Source: Haloferula rosea (GTDB lineage Bacteria; Verrucomicrobiota; Verrucomicrobiia; Verrucomicrobiales; Akkermansiaceae). Taken from it: a DNA stretch of 64,000 nucleotides. The notes under the pieces were generated by a model. It did no database searches. It was not told the origin of the DNA and worked only from the letters and a program-made list of their open reading frames with translations. The DNA is taken from assembly GCF_016595525.1 (NCBI RefSeq), contig NZ_JAENII010000017.1, positions 1 through 64,000 on the forward strand, given 5' to 3'. The translations under genes were made by a program, and so were the position numbers. Positions 29,125 to 38,743 of the stretch are shown in pieces; within the stretch, counting starts at the first letter, position 1, and each line of letters begins with the position of its first letter.

Positions 29125-29559
29125 ATGGAGGGATGGAACCGTGCCATTCTTGGACTTTTGCTGATCGTGGCCTTACTGGCAGTCGGCATGGGGTCGGGGT
29201 GGATTGGGATCCGTTACCCTGAAGTGGTCGAGAACGAACCTCTGAACGCCCCGGTCGGGATCAAAAGCATCAGTGCAGGGAGCCTGAAACTCGCCGACGG
29301 TCGGGCCTACAAGCTCGATCCGTATTGGCCGGATGAGGATTGGTTCAAGCAGTGTGTACCCGGGACGCAGGTCGAGATTGAGGAGGTCGGCGGGGGTGAA
29401 GTCACCGTGTGGGCCAACCGCCCCGGCTGGATCTGTGGCACGCCATGGGCCGAACCGATCCGGATTCCGCTGATCCGTGATGTGGTCTATCGCAACCGGC
29501 GGGAGATCCTGACCTTTGCCATCCCTGCTGCTGACGGCGGCCCTCCTCCGTCAGAGTAG
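29125..29559 (+). CDS. Hypothetical membrane-anchored protein
   Basis: 144 residues. One N-terminal hydrophobic helix (AILGLLLIVALLAVGMGSGWIG) anchors a small polar domain with several Trp residues (YKLDPYWPDEDWFKQC, VWANRPGWICGTPW). The segment ISAGSLKLADGRAYKL looks like a small beta unit. I recognise no family. It is divergent from nirK (169 bp between starts) and convergent with korB (30 bp between stops). Its coding likelihood is supported by high third-position G+C and a complete frame with a plausible anchor. Confidence 0.55.
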   Translation: MEGWNRAILGLLLIVALLAVGMGSGWIGIRYPEVVENEPLNAPVGIKSISAGSLKLADGRAYKLDPYWPDEDWFKQCVPGTQVEIEEVGGGEVTVWANRPGWICGTPWAEPIRIPLIRDVVYRNRREILTFAIPAADGGPPPSE

Positions 29560-29589
29560 CGGCGTGTTGTCGTCCGGTGGGCGGCTGAC

Positions 29590-30474
29590 TCAGCGCATGG
29601 AAGCGAAGCGTTTGCGGAGCAGGTCTTTCCCGGAAAGGTCGGGGCTTGCCGCCTGGGCCTCCTCCACCCATTGCCACTCGAGTTCGTTCTTGGTCGGTCT
29701 ACGTTCTTCGTAGTAGACGCCGAACTTGCCCGGTGCATTGTCCTCGGCCAGTTCCATGGCGGCTGCGGTCGATCCTGTGTCCTGGGTGTCTTCATCGACG
29801 AGTTCGAAGGCTCCACCTTTCCTCGGGTTTCCGGAGTCAAAGGCGCCGGGGTAGAACATGGTGCATTCCGACAGGGTTTCGACGACGGCAAAGCCCGGGT
29901 GCAGGATGGCACGCTCGAACATCTCGTTCATGTGCTTCACCTGGGCGGCGTGGGTGCGTGCCACGAAGGAGGCTCCGGATGCCACCAACTGGGTCATCGG
30001 GTTGATCGGGCGGTCGATGGCTCCGCGCGGGTCGGTCTTCGAGCGGCGTCCGATGGGGGTGGTGGGCGACGTCTGGTTCTTGGTCAGACCATAGACGTAG
30101 TTGTCCATGATGACGTACGAGAGGTTGACGTTTTTGCGTGCCGCGTGGGTCAGGTGGTTGCCACCGATGGAGTAGCCGTCACCATCGCCACCGAAAACGA
30201 AGACGTGGAGATCGGGACGGGAAAGCGAGATTCCGGTGGCCAGTGGGAGCGCCCGTCCATGGATGAAGTGGATGCCGTGGGCATTGACGAAGTAGGGAAA
30301 GCGGGAGGAACAGCCGATGCCGGCGACGCAGACGATCTTCTCGTGGGGGATGCCGAGCTTCTGCACGACATTGAAAAAGGACGCCAGCACCGCGAAGTCA
30401 CCGCAGGCTGGGCACCAGGTCGGGTGGTCGGCTTTGAGCTGCTTCTTGGTGAGTTTTTCGGCAGGTGTGCTCAT
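29590..30474 (-). CDS. korB: 2-oxoacid:ferredoxin oxidoreductase, beta subunit (KorB-like)
   Basis: 294 residues. With the alpha subunit it decarboxylates a 2-oxoacid, most likely 2-oxoglutarate, to the acyl-CoA and reduces ferredoxin. Thiamine-diphosphate binding features: HPTWCPACGDFAVL (cluster cysteines), GIGCSSRFPYF, and GGDGDGYSIGGNHLTHAARKN with the metal-binding loop, then YGLTKNQTSPTT. The length suits KorB. The alpha subunit gene lies upstream on the same strand with a 99-bp gap that contains a long inverted repeat. The substrate cannot be proven by eye; pyruvate-type enzymes usually have a different subunit layout. Confidence 0.9.
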   Translation of the reverse strand: MSTPAEKLTKKQLKADHPTWCPACGDFAVLASFFNVVQKLGIPHEKIVCVAGIGCSSRFPYFVNAHGIHFIHGRALPLATGISLSRPDLHVFVFGGDGDGYSIGGNHLTHAARKNVNLSYVIMDNYVYGLTKNQTSPTTPIGRRSKTDPRGAIDRPINPMTQLVASGASFVARTHAAQVKHMNEMFERAILHPGFAVVETLSECTMFYPGAFDSGNPRKGGAFELVDEDTQDTGSTAAAMELAEDNAPGKFGVYYEERRPTKNELEWQWVEEAQAASPDLSGKDLLRKRFASMR

Positions 30475-30487
30475 GATGTTGGGTCTT

Positions 30488-30569
30488 AAAGTCTGAATGT
30501 CGGAAGGTCTAAAAGTCAGAAGAGTCGAGGTCGTGGGACGTTCAGACCTTTGACCTTCCGACCTTTGAC
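30488..30569. repeat. Imperfect inverted repeat between korA and korB
   Basis: Arms at about 30488-30520 and 30542-30569 share an exact 11-bp core (GTCGGAAGGTC at 30499-30509, its complement at 30552-30562), with partial matches on both sides built from repeats of the motif AAGGTC. It would form a hairpin in the korA-korB transcript. Its repetitive sequence looks like a dispersed palindromic element, which one window cannot prove. Confidence 0.75.
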
Positions 30570-30573
30570 GAAT

Positions 30574-32349
30574 CTATGCTTTTGAGAGAATGGTGGTGGC
30601 TCCTTCGACGATCTCCTTCACGCGGAAGGTGATGCCCTCGACCTTGTTGAGTGACTGGATGTTGGGGTTGCAGGTCACCGACCGGAGAAGGCTGGCGAGC
30701 TGGCCGTAGCCGTAGACTCCGGCGTCGTTCATCTCGGGAACGATGATGTGGGTGTAGCGATGAAAGATGTCACCAAGACCGTTCCGCAGGGGGTGGATGT
30801 GACGCAGATGAAGGGAACCGGTTTTCGTTCCGTTGGCTCGTAGTTGATCCGTAGCCTCGAGGATGGGGCCGTAGGTGGAACCCCACCCGATGAAGAGAAT
30901 GTCGCCCTGCTCGTCGCCATAGAAGTCGGGCGCCGGGAGGGCGTTGGCCAGACGGACCAGCTTCTCGCGGCGCTTGGCGGTCATCGCCGCGTGGTTCTGC
31001 GGGTTGCTGGACGGGTGTCCCCATTCATCGTGTTCCAAGCCGGTGACGACGGGATACTTGCCTTCGCTGGATCGCGCGCCGGGTGGCGAGTGGCGGGTGA
31101 TCTTGTCGAGTGGGTAGGGTTTGAAGTCCGCGCCGCGTTCGCTCAGATCGAGTTCCGGTTCCCTCCAGTGTTTCTCGAGGTCGGGCTCCGGGAAGGCTTC
31201 GATACGCGTGGCGATGGCCTGATCGGATAGAATGATGACGGGTGTGGAGTACTCGCGTGCGATGCGACAGGCCTCGATGGCGGTGTAGAAACAGTCTTCG
31301 ACATCACGGGGAGCCAGGACGACGCGCGGGGCGTCACCATGGGAGCCGTAGATGGCCTGCATGAGGTCGGACTGCTCGACGGAGGTCGGCAGCCCCGTGG
31401 ATGGTCCGCCGCGCTGGATGTTCACCACGATGAGAGGGATCTCCGCCATGCATGCATAGCCGAGGGCCTCCGATTTCAAGGAGAGTCCGGGGCCGGATGA
31501 GCCGGTGATGGCGAGGTGACCGGAGTAGGCGGCACCGATGGCGGTCGCGATGGCGGCGAGTTCGTCTTCCGACTGGATGAACATGCCGCCATACTTCGGC
31601 AGCTCCGAGCGGAGGCCTTCCATGATGCTCGACCACGGGGTGATCGGGTAGCCCGCGCCGAAGCGGCAGCCGCCGGCGATCAGGCCGAGGGTCAGCATGG
31701 TGTTGCCGTCGGTGGAGAGCCGGTTCGCTTCCTCGTTCTCGCCAGGAGCGAAGGGCATGTGCTCGATGTCGTGAACGCTCCAGGCGTAGCCGGCGTCAAA
31801 GGCGAGCAGGGCATTGCGCAGGACATCCTCGGACTTGGAGCCGAACTTGCGGCTGATGATTTCGACCAATCGATCGCGGTCGAGCTTGTAGACGGCACAC
31901 AGCATGCCGAGCACGAAGATGTTCTTGCCGCGGTCCTTGGCGGATCCGCCGATGGCTTCGATGGAGGCCGAGGTGAAGGGGATGCCGATATGGCGGATGT
32001 CGCGTTCTTCCTTCAGTTCTTCGACCTTGTCGCTGTCGTAGAAGCAGATCCCTCCGTCGCGCAGCGAGTGAAGATGCTGGTCGTAGGAGTCCTGATAGAA
32101 GGCGACGAGGGTGTCGGCTTCGTCGCCCGGGTGCAGCACTTTTCCCGATCCCAGATGGACCTGGAAGATGGATGCACCGCCGGAAATGGTGCTGGGGATC
32201 GTCATGTAGGTCATGACGTCCTGAGCGGTCGAGCCGGCAAGCTGGGCGAGGAAGGCACCGATGGATTGGATGCCGTCCTGAGACTGGCCGGCGAGACGGA
32301 TGACCGCGTTGCGGAGTGGATGGTTGGTCGGGGTTTGTGTCGTGTCCAT
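30574..32349 (-). CDS. korA: 2-oxoacid:ferredoxin oxidoreductase, fused gamma-alpha subunit (KorA-like)
   Basis: 591 residues. The N-terminal ~190 residues are the gamma domain (LRNAVIRLAGQSQDGIQSIG; GGASIFQVHLGSG). The alpha part starts near residue 210 with TLGLIAGGCRFGAGYPITPWSS, carries GPGLSLKSEALGYA and RGGPSTGLPTSVEQSDL, and ends with the transketolase-like C-terminal domain (FIGWGSTYGPILEA). This fused layout is typical of KorA-type 2-oxoglutarate:ferredoxin oxidoreductase, an oxygen-tolerant option for the TCA cycle. The start at 32349 was chosen because the gamma domain begins there; the longer open frame upstream has no family signal. korB follows. Confidence 0.9.
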   Translation of the reverse strand: MDTTQTPTNHPLRNAVIRLAGQSQDGIQSIGAFLAQLAGSTAQDVMTYMTIPSTISGGASIFQVHLGSGKVLHPGDEADTLVAFYQDSYDQHLHSLRDGGICFYDSDKVEELKEERDIRHIGIPFTSASIEAIGGSAKDRGKNIFVLGMLCAVYKLDRDRLVEIISRKFGSKSEDVLRNALLAFDAGYAWSVHDIEHMPFAPGENEEANRLSTDGNTMLTLGLIAGGCRFGAGYPITPWSSIMEGLRSELPKYGGMFIQSEDELAAIATAIGAAYSGHLAITGSSGPGLSLKSEALGYACMAEIPLIVVNIQRGGPSTGLPTSVEQSDLMQAIYGSHGDAPRVVLAPRDVEDCFYTAIEACRIAREYSTPVIILSDQAIATRIEAFPEPDLEKHWREPELDLSERGADFKPYPLDKITRHSPPGARSSEGKYPVVTGLEHDEWGHPSSNPQNHAAMTAKRREKLVRLANALPAPDFYGDEQGDILFIGWGSTYGPILEATDQLRANGTKTGSLHLRHIHPLRNGLGDIFHRYTHIIVPEMNDAGVYGYGQLASLLRSVTCNPNIQSLNKVEGITFRVKEIVEGATTILSKA

Positions 32350-32498
32350 CGGTCTGGGTTCGGGTGGACGAGGGGTTCCGTAAAGAGGTAACAAAAACCG
32401 GATGTTTCGGAAGGGAAAAGAGGGAGCGTCTCGGGGCAGGTGATGCCTACTGTATTGTCTCGACGGGGCTGGGAGGGGTATCCGATATTCCGGATTGT

Positions 32499-33260
32499 AT
32501 GAGTCGGCTCTGTTTCCTGTGCGTCTGCATCTGGAGCTTTGTGGTCGTAGGGTGTGGACCGTCAGTGGGTGATGCAGTGATGGAAGAGAAACCATCGGGT
32601 GGTGCGAAGCGACAGGTGGATGAAAGGGGATCGCAGCGGGTGAGGGTGGAGAAGAGAGTCGATCTCGATGATCTGAAGTTTGAAGGACTGGAGTCGAGGC
32701 GATGGGTCGTTCTCTTCGGATTTGAATTTCAGGGCAAATGGGTCCCGAAGGCGGAGTATCAGGGCGGTGTGAAGCAGCGGGTCTCGTTTCAAGAGCCGTT
32801 GAGTCCAGGTGACCTGTTCTTTACGGATGGACCACTCAAACTCCGCTTCAAGTTCCTTGGCTTTGAAGAACGCCCCGTGGAGAATCCCAGGCTCGGAGTG
32901 GTCGAGGTGCTCAAGTTTGCGCGCTTCGAGGATATGGATCCCAAAAAGCGTGGCAGGGTGTATGAAGTGCCAAATCGTCTTCCAAGGGCGCGACTTGATG
33001 AATATGCCCACCATGACGAGGAGGTCACACTACGATGGGAACCCGAGCGTGGGGTTGCCAAGAGCTTCGCGCTTTCTGAGGGAGACTGGTTCAGGCTGCC
33101 GGGGGTGGCTTCATCTCCAGCCTATCGGTTGAAGAAGGTCACCGGGCGTAGCGTGAGCGTGGAGTGGCTCGAAGAAGGGAAGACGCACGTCAGGCTGATA
33201 CAGGTCGAGCACCCAAGGGCTGAGCCCGCCGCAACCATCCGTGAGTTGATCGGCGACTAG
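32499..33260 (+). CDS. Lipoprotein paralogous to the Amuc_1099-like pilus-cluster protein
   Basis: 253 residues. A lipoprotein signal (MSRLCFLCVCIWSFVVVGCG, lipobox VVGC) precedes a low-complexity polar stretch. The rest matches the C-terminal domain of the protein at 8674-9765 along its length: GKWVPK, VSFQEPLSPGDLFF (compare VSFTAPLEPGDEFF), RFKFLGFEERPV (RFKFLNFEKRTV), FARFED (FAMFED), and YEVPNRLPRAR (YEIPNRLPRAQ). The N-terminal anchor and the calcium loop of that protein are absent, replaced by a lipid anchor. It may be a soluble-domain duplicate that contacts the same partners from a membrane. The stop codon overlaps that of the convergent ferredoxin gene. Confidence 0.75.
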   Translation: MSRLCFLCVCIWSFVVVGCGPSVGDAVMEEKPSGGAKRQVDERGSQRVRVEKRVDLDDLKFEGLESRRWVVLFGFEFQGKWVPKAEYQGGVKQRVSFQEPLSPGDLFFTDGPLKLRFKFLGFEERPVENPRLGVVEVLKFARFEDMDPKKRGRVYEVPNRLPRARLDEYAHHDEEVTLRWEPERGVAKSFALSEGDWFRLPGVASSPAYRLKKVTGRSVSVEWLEEGKTHVRLIQVEHPRAEPAATIRELIGD

Positions 33261-33628
33261 GAGCCCCCGACGTCCGGTTCTACCCGGAGGCGGAACTCGT
33301 CGACCGGCTCTCCGCCAACGAGGTGCTCGTCGATGATGCGATCGAGGACTTCGGGGGTGCAGGAGTGATACCAGACGCCTTCCGGATACACGACGGCGAT
33401 CGGGCCGCGCAGGCAGACGCGCAGGCAGTCGGCCTTGGAACGCAGGATCTTCGGCCCACTGAGACCGAGGCGATTGAGGCGTCGCTTCAGATGATCCCAT
33501 GACAACATGCCGACAGCGGGATCGCAGCACTTCGGTTTCGTCGGATCGGCACAGAGGAAGATGTGCTTTTCACCGTCGCCAATGCCTGCGGCACGTGCGG
33601 CGGCTTGAAGTTCGGCATCCAGTGGCAT
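33257..33628 (-). CDS. (2Fe-2S) ferredoxin-like protein, thioredoxin fold
   Basis: 123 residues. Cysteines at KHIFLCADPTKPKCCDPAVG and, further on, at SKADCLRVCLRGPIAVVYPEG match the thioredoxin-like [2Fe-2S] ferredoxin pattern (Cys ... Cys ... Cys-x3-Cys). The ending WYHSCTPEVLDRIIDEHLVGGEPV is also typical of this family. Such proteins act as small electron carriers; the partner is not indicated by context. The start at 33628 was chosen because homologous sequence begins there; the longer open frame upstream overlaps the start of the divergent gene at 33716. Confidence 0.8.
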   Translation of the reverse strand: MPLDAELQAAARAAGIGDGEKHIFLCADPTKPKCCDPAVGMLSWDHLKRRLNRLGLSGPKILRSKADCLRVCLRGPIAVVYPEGVWYHSCTPEVLDRIIDEHLVGGEPVDEFRLRVEPDVGGS

Positions 33629-33715
33629 GCAGGGATGCTCTCCATGGGCGGCGCGACGCCAAGAATGAAGTGAATTGTGACGGACACCCGGATGGGGCCA
33701 TGCTAACACGCGAGC

Positions 33716-35806
33716 ATGATCCGGATGTTTTTGGTTTTTCTGGTCGGGCTCTCCAGTGCTTGGGGGGAAGGGTATGAGTTCCGCTACGAGGGGAAGGCTT
33801 TTGAGCCTGGCATCGACGTGGTATTCGGAGAGCCGGGGGAGCCCGCGGAAGGGGATGTGGCATGGGTGAGGGGATTCCGGATCGTGCTCGGCAAACCGGG
33901 GATCCACGAGTTTCGACAGGAGGGTGAAGGTCTATTGGTCGGGAAATTGCCGGGCGACCCGGAGGAACGCCCGATCGCCGTCCGCGTGGACACGAGCTAT
34001 GAGGGTGACGAACCGCAGTTGGTCGATCCCTTGGCGGCGATGCCGGCCGAGCAGAAGCGATTGCTGCGGGGTGTGATGCTCGAGGAGCTTCCCAAGGATG
34101 TCTCTGCATCGTTGGGCGATATCGACTGGTCCCACGCGGTCCTGGTCGTGTCCCAGGAATTTGCCGAGTCCGATGACGAAACCCTCCGCGCCTTGCCGGA
34201 CGGAGTGCGCTACTTCGAACTGAACCTGAGTCGCACTCCAAGCATCGAGAACGTGGCTGCCCTCAGCGCGGCAAAGGATTTGGTTTGGTTGGAATTGGAC
34301 AGCGGCTTCGAACTGGATCTGCGATCCTTGGCAGGGCTGCGCGAGCTGCGTTCGCTCGGGCTCCGTTGGGCGAGTGTGAAAGAGACGGACTCCTTGGCAT
34401 CTCTCACTCAGCTGCGTGAGTTGGATCTCTACAACGTGGATGCCATTGGCGATCTCGGCTTTGCCTCATCGCTCACCGAGCTCCGGAAGATCGGGATCGC
34501 CAGGACTCCGGTGACCGATCTTCAGCCCTTGGCGGGATTGTCGAAGCTGAGGGAGGTCGATGCGGATTTCACCCAGATCGAGACCTTGCCCGACGCGCCG
34601 AAGTGGGAAGCCCTGCGGCGTTTGTCGATGCTTTCCACACCGGTTGAAGCGGAGGATGTAGAGGCGTTGAAGTCGATTGCGCCCGATGCACAGATTCTCA
34701 TTTCCTGGCATGAGGCGTTGATGCGTCAAATCGACGGGTCGGACCGCCTGCGGGTTCGCAGCGGGGGGACCTGTCACCGGGATCCCTCGACGGAGGAGAC
34801 GCTCTTCGAGATCACGGGGGAGGATGAGATCCGCGGGTTGTTTGAGAAACTGGAGATCGATGACTCCGATTCCGGATTCCATTGCATGTGCTGCGGGGAA
34901 CCGTCGCTGGAGCTGTATCGTGGCGATGTGCTGGTGGCCACGCTCGGGTTTCACCATGGTCGGAGTCTCCGCTGGTCGGAAGGGTGGCCGGGGGATGCGT
35001 TGTTGACGGAGGAGGCGGGCGACACGATTTGCGAATTCCTGGCGGAGCACTGGGTGTCGGAACCTCTGCAGGAATTGGAGGAGAAGAAGGCTCGGGAGGG
35101 GGCGGCCCGGAGGCTCTGGAAGGCCTACCTGGAGCTTGCTTCGGAAGCATTCTTTGAAGCCTTGAGTGCCGACGATGCGGAGACGGCGGAAGTGATCGAG
35201 AAGGAATGGCCCGATGCGGATGAACGGGCAGCCCGCTTGTTCGCCCTGTATGGCGCAAGGGTCACCGGAGCGTGGAGGTTGTCCGCCGGCTACGACAGCC
35301 TCCTTCAGGAGGGATTACTGGGTGAACTGGAAGCGCGTGCGGTGTTGGATCTGGTGGCCCGTGAAGACTTGCCCGCAGAGGTGATGCAGGGGCTGACCCG
35401 CTGGTTTCTCTTTGATCGCGAGAGCGAGGAGGTCCGTGGCAAACTCGGCGATGAAGCCATCCGCAAACTGGGTGAGTGGGGGCTTCGGCATCCGCTCGCC
35501 GACAATCGGGAGGAGGCATTGTATGGTCTTGCCTCGATGAAGCACCCGGAGGCGACCCGCTTGGTGACTGAGTTTTTGGAAGGTCGTCTGGAGGCCCGTG
35601 ACAAGGAGGTCGCGGGGGATCCGGGTGGTTCCGTCACCTATCGCCCGCATGGCGACTCCGCGCCGGATGGGGCAGACCTGGAAGGGGTGGCGGCGTGGCT
35701 GCTGATGGGGCTCGATCCCGCTTCGGCCCGGCCGCTGATCGAGAAGCGCTTGAAGTTGGTCGAGGGAGAGCAGGCGAAGGTGCTGAAGCTGGCCCTGGAG
35801 CGGTAG
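33716..35806 (+). CDS. Exported leucine-rich-repeat protein
   Basis: 696 residues with a signal peptide (MIRMFLVFLVGLSSAWG). Residues ~145-330 hold leucine-rich repeats of bacterial type (LAGLRELRSLGLRWASVKET, LASLTQLRELDLYNVDAIGD, LTELRKIGIARTPVTDLQPL). The middle contains a small domain with FHCMCCGEPSLELYRGD, unusual for its Cys cluster. The last ~230 residues are helical and resemble HEAT-type repeats (REEALYGLASMKHPEATRLVTEFLEGR). I cannot name a function; leucine-rich repeats usually mediate protein binding. It is transcribed away from the ferredoxin gene (87 bp between starts) and ends just before the ppdK terminator. Confidence 0.75.
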   Translation: MIRMFLVFLVGLSSAWGEGYEFRYEGKAFEPGIDVVFGEPGEPAEGDVAWVRGFRIVLGKPGIHEFRQEGEGLLVGKLPGDPEERPIAVRVDTSYEGDEPQLVDPLAAMPAEQKRLLRGVMLEELPKDVSASLGDIDWSHAVLVVSQEFAESDDETLRALPDGVRYFELNLSRTPSIENVAALSAAKDLVWLELDSGFELDLRSLAGLRELRSLGLRWASVKETDSLASLTQLRELDLYNVDAIGDLGFASSLTELRKIGIARTPVTDLQPLAGLSKLREVDADFTQIETLPDAPKWEALRRLSMLSTPVEAEDVEALKSIAPDAQILISWHEALMRQIDGSDRLRVRSGGTCHRDPSTEETLFEITGEDEIRGLFEKLEIDDSDSGFHCMCCGEPSLELYRGDVLVATLGFHHGRSLRWSEGWPGDALLTEEAGDTICEFLAEHWVSEPLQELEEKKAREGAARRLWKAYLELASEAFFEALSADDAETAEVIEKEWPDADERAARLFALYGARVTGAWRLSAGYDSLLQEGLLGELEARAVLDLVAREDLPAEVMQGLTRWFLFDRESEEVRGKLGDEAIRKLGEWGLRHPLADNREEALYGLASMKHPEATRLVTEFLEGRLEARDKEVAGDPGGSVTYRPHGDSAPDGADLEGVAAWLLMGLDPASARPLIEKRLKLVEGEQAKVLKLALER

Positions 35807-35853
35807 GTGACCGAGTGAGCGCAACGACGATGCGGTGGCTGCGATCGTGACCC

Positions 35854-35887
35854 AAAAAAAGCCGCTCCGGCGGACCGGAGCGGCTTT
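35854..35887 (-). terminator. Rho-independent terminator of ppdK
   Basis: A 13-bp stem (arms near 35858-35870 and 35875-35887) closed by a 4-base loop. Read on the minus strand it ends in a T run, 21 bp after the ppdK stop. Weak T content on the plus side could also help end transcription of the leucine-rich-repeat gene. Confidence 0.9.
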
Positions 35888-35908
35888 GGGAATCAGGTCA
35901 GAAGTTGA

Positions 35909-38743
35909 TTACTTCTTGGCTGCCTTGCGGGCGGCCTTCTTGGCAGTCTTCTTCTTGGTGGCTTTCTTGGCGCGAGGGACGGTGCCACCTTCGATCGACG
36001 CCTGAGCGGCGGCGAGGCGGGCAACCGGCACGCGGTATGGCGAGCAGGACACGTAGGCGAGACCCAGCTTGTGGCAGAAGGTCACCGAATCCGGATCACC
36101 ACCGTGCTCACCGCAGATGCCGAGCTTGATGCTGCGACGCGTGCTGCGGCCCTTTTCGACGGCGATTTCCATCAGCTGGCCCACACCGGTGGTGTCGAGC
36201 GACGCGAATGGGTTTTTCGGATAGATGTCGTTCTCCGTGTAGCTGTTGAGGAACGATCCCATGTCGTCGCGGCTGACGCCGAGTGCGGTCTGGGTGAGGT
36301 CGTTCGTGCCGAAGGAGAAGAACTGAGCGTGCTTGGCAATCTCGTCTGCGGTGACCGCGCCACGAGGGACTTCGATCATGGTGCCGACGAGGTATTTGAA
36401 CTTCACGCCCTTCTTGTCCATGACTTCCTTGGCCACGCGGTGGATGATTTCCACCTGCAGCTCGAGCTCGCGGGCGTAGCCGACGAGAGGAACCATGACT
36501 TCAGGCTGCACTTCGATGCCCTTCTTCACGCACTGCGCTGCAGCTTCGAAGATGGCCTGAGCCTGCATCTCGGCGATTTCCGGGTAGGAAATGGCAAGAC
36601 GGCAACCCCGGTGACCGAGCATCGGGTTGAACTCGTGCAGGTCATGCACGCGCTGCATGATGGTCTCGACCTTGACGCCGATGGTGCGGGCCAGGTCCAT
36701 TTGCTGTTCCTTCGTGTGAGGAAGGAATTCGTGGAGTGGTGGGTCCAGCAGGCGGATGGTGCCGGGCTTGCCGTCGAGTGCCTTGAAGATGCCGAAGAAG
36801 TCCTTGCGCTGGTGCGGAAGAAGCTTCTTGAGCGCCGCGCGGCGGTCCTTCTCGTTCTCAGCGAGGATCATCTCACGCATGGAGTCGATCCGGTCGCCTT
36901 CGAAGAACATGTGCTCGGTGCGGGTGAGGCCGATGCCTTCCGCGCCGAATGCGACGGCGTTCTTGACCTGCTCGGGAGTGTCGGCGTTGGTGCGGACACC
37001 CATCTTGGTGGCTTGCGAACACCACTCCATGAGCTGGACGAAGTTCTTGAACTTCTCGGTCTTCTGCGAGGCCTTCTTGTTCTGGATCAGGCCGGTGATG
37101 ATTTCCGATGGCTCGGTGGCAAGCTCACCACCGTAAACGGTGCCGGCGGTGCCATCGATGGACAGATACTGGCCTTCCTTGAAGGTCTTGCCACCTGCTT
37201 TGACGGTCTTGTTCTCGTAGTCGACCTCGACTGCGGCGGCACCACAGACGCAGACCTTGCCCATCTGGCGGGCAACGAGTGCGGCGTGGGAGGAAACCCC
37301 GCCGCGAGCGGTGAGGATGCCTTCCGCTGCGATCATGCCACGAAGGTCTTCCGGGGAAGTTTCGACGCGGACCAGAAGCACCTTCTCACCCTTCTGGGCG
37401 GCGGCTTCGGCGCGGTCGGCATTGAGGTAGATCTTGCCCGAAGCGGCACCAGGTCCGGCCGGGAGGCCGGTGGCTACCACCTTGGCCTTCTTCGCCTCGG
37501 CAGCGTCGAACACGGGAGCGAGGAGCTGGTCAAGCTGGTCGGCCGGGTTGCGGAGCACGGCGGTCTTCCAGTCGATGAGACCTTCCTTCACCATGTCGGC
37601 AGCGAACTTCAGGGCGGCAGCAGCGGTGCGCTTGCCGTTCCGGGTCTGAAGCATGAACAGCTTGCCGTCTTGGATGGTGAACTCGACGTCCTGGACGTCC
37701 TTGAAGTGCTTCTCGAGGATCTGACGAACCTTCATCAGTTCCTTGAAGGCGGCAGGGAGGGCCTTGGCCATGCCTGAGACAGGGTCCGGAGTGCGGACAC
37801 CTGCGACGACGTCCTCACCCTGGGCGTTGACGAGGAACTCACCGTACAGCTCGTTCTCGCCGTTGGCAGGGTTACGGGTGAAGGCCACACCGGACCCGGA
37901 GTTCTCACCGGTATTGCCGAAGACCATGGCCTGCACGTTGACGGCGGTGCCCCAAGCGGCAGGGATGCCGTATTTGCGGCGGTAAACGATCGCGCGGTCG
38001 TTCATCCATGAGCTGAAGACGGCGCCGGCGGCACCTTCGAGCTGCTCCCACGGGCAGTCAGGGAAGCCCTTGCCGGTGCGGGTCTTGACCAGCTTCTTGA
38101 ACGCGGCGACGAGGGCCTTGTTGTCCTCGGCGGTCAGGTCGGAGTCGACGATGTCCTTGCCGTAGACCTTCTGCTTGTAGCTTTCGATCACGTGCTCGAA
38201 TGGCTCGTGGTCTTCGCTCGGGAGCTTCTGGACGCCAAGTACGACGTCGCCGTACATCTGGATGAAGCGGCGGTAGCAGTCCCATGCGAAACGCTCGTTG
38301 TCGGTGGCCTTGGAAAGTGCGGCGACGGTGTCGTCGTTGAGGCCGAGGTTGAGGACGGTGTCCATCATGCCGGGCATCGAGTCACGGGCACCCGAGCGAA
38401 CGGCGAGGAGGAGCGGGAAGCCTTCGGCGTCGCCGAACTTGTATCCCATGATCTTCTCCATGTTGGCCACACCCGCCTCCATCTGGGCGCGGAGGGTCTT
38501 CGGGTAAGTTCTCTTATGGTCGTAGTAGTAAGTGCAGACCTCGGTGGTGATCGTGAAGCCGGCAGGGACGGGCAAACCGATGCGGGTCATCTCCGCGAGG
38601 TTGGCACCCTTGCCGCCGAGGAGCTCTTTCATTTTCCCGTTGCCGTCGGCCTTGCCGTTGCCCCAGGTGTAAACGTACTTCGGTCCCTTTGCGGAGGCCG
38701 TCTTCTTGGCCGCCTTTTTTGCGGTCTTTTTGCGTGTAGCCAT
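35909..38743 (-). CDS. ppdK: Pyruvate, phosphate dikinase with lysine/alanine-rich tails
   Basis: 944 residues. It interconverts pyruvate + ATP + Pi and phosphoenolpyruvate + AMP + PPi. Core features: [28 protein letters not shown] (ATP-grasp start), [20 protein letters not shown], the phosphohistidine loop [21 protein letters not shown], and the PEP-binding barrel ([46 protein letters not shown]). Both ends carry extensions: residues 2-20 ([10 protein letters not shown]) and the last ~21 residues ([19 protein letters not shown]), resembling histone H1-like tails and not part of the normal enzyme. Single gene with its own terminator. The catalytic core is complete. Confidence 0.95.
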   Translation of the reverse strand: MATRKKTAKKAAKKTASAKGPKYVYTWGNGKADGNGKMKELLGGKGANLAEMTRIGLPVPAGFTITTEVCTYYYDHKRTYPKTLRAQMEAGVANMEKIMGYKFGDAEGFPLLLAVRSGARDSMPGMMDTVLNLGLNDDTVAALSKATDNERFAWDCYRRFIQMYGDVVLGVQKLPSEDHEPFEHVIESYKQKVYGKDIVDSDLTAEDNKALVAAFKKLVKTRTGKGFPDCPWEQLEGAAGAVFSSWMNDRAIVYRRKYGIPAAWGTAVNVQAMVFGNTGENSGSGVAFTRNPANGENELYGEFLVNAQGEDVVAGVRTPDPVSGMAKALPAAFKELMKVRQILEKHFKDVQDVEFTIQDGKLFMLQTRNGKRTAAAALKFAADMVKEGLIDWKTAVLRNPADQLDQLLAPVFDAAEAKKAKVVATGLPAGPGAASGKIYLNADRAEAAAQKGEKVLLVRVETSPEDLRGMIAAEGILTARGGVSSHAALVARQMGKVCVCGAAAVEVDYENKTVKAGGKTFKEGQYLSIDGTAGTVYGGELATEPSEIITGLIQNKKASQKTEKFKNFVQLMEWCSQATKMGVRTNADTPEQVKNAVAFGAEGIGLTRTEHMFFEGDRIDSMREMILAENEKDRRAALKKLLPHQRKDFFGIFKALDGKPGTIRLLDPPLHEFLPHTKEQQMDLARTIGVKVETIMQRVHDLHEFNPMLGHRGCRLAISYPEIAEMQAQAIFEAAAQCVKKGIEVQPEVMVPLVGYARELELQVEIIHRVAKEVMDKKGVKFKYLVGTMIEVPRGAVTADEIAKHAQFFSFGTNDLTQTALGVSRDDMGSFLNSYTENDIYPKNPFASLDTTGVGQLMEIAVEKGRSTRRSIKLGICGEHGGDPDSVTFCHKLGLAYVSCSPYRVPVARLAAAQASIEGGTVPRAKKATKKKTAKKAARKAAKK

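Noticed and set aside
36071-37777. 568-codon plus-strand frame opposite ppdK
   Set aside because: Antisense of a complete catalytic core; no independent support.
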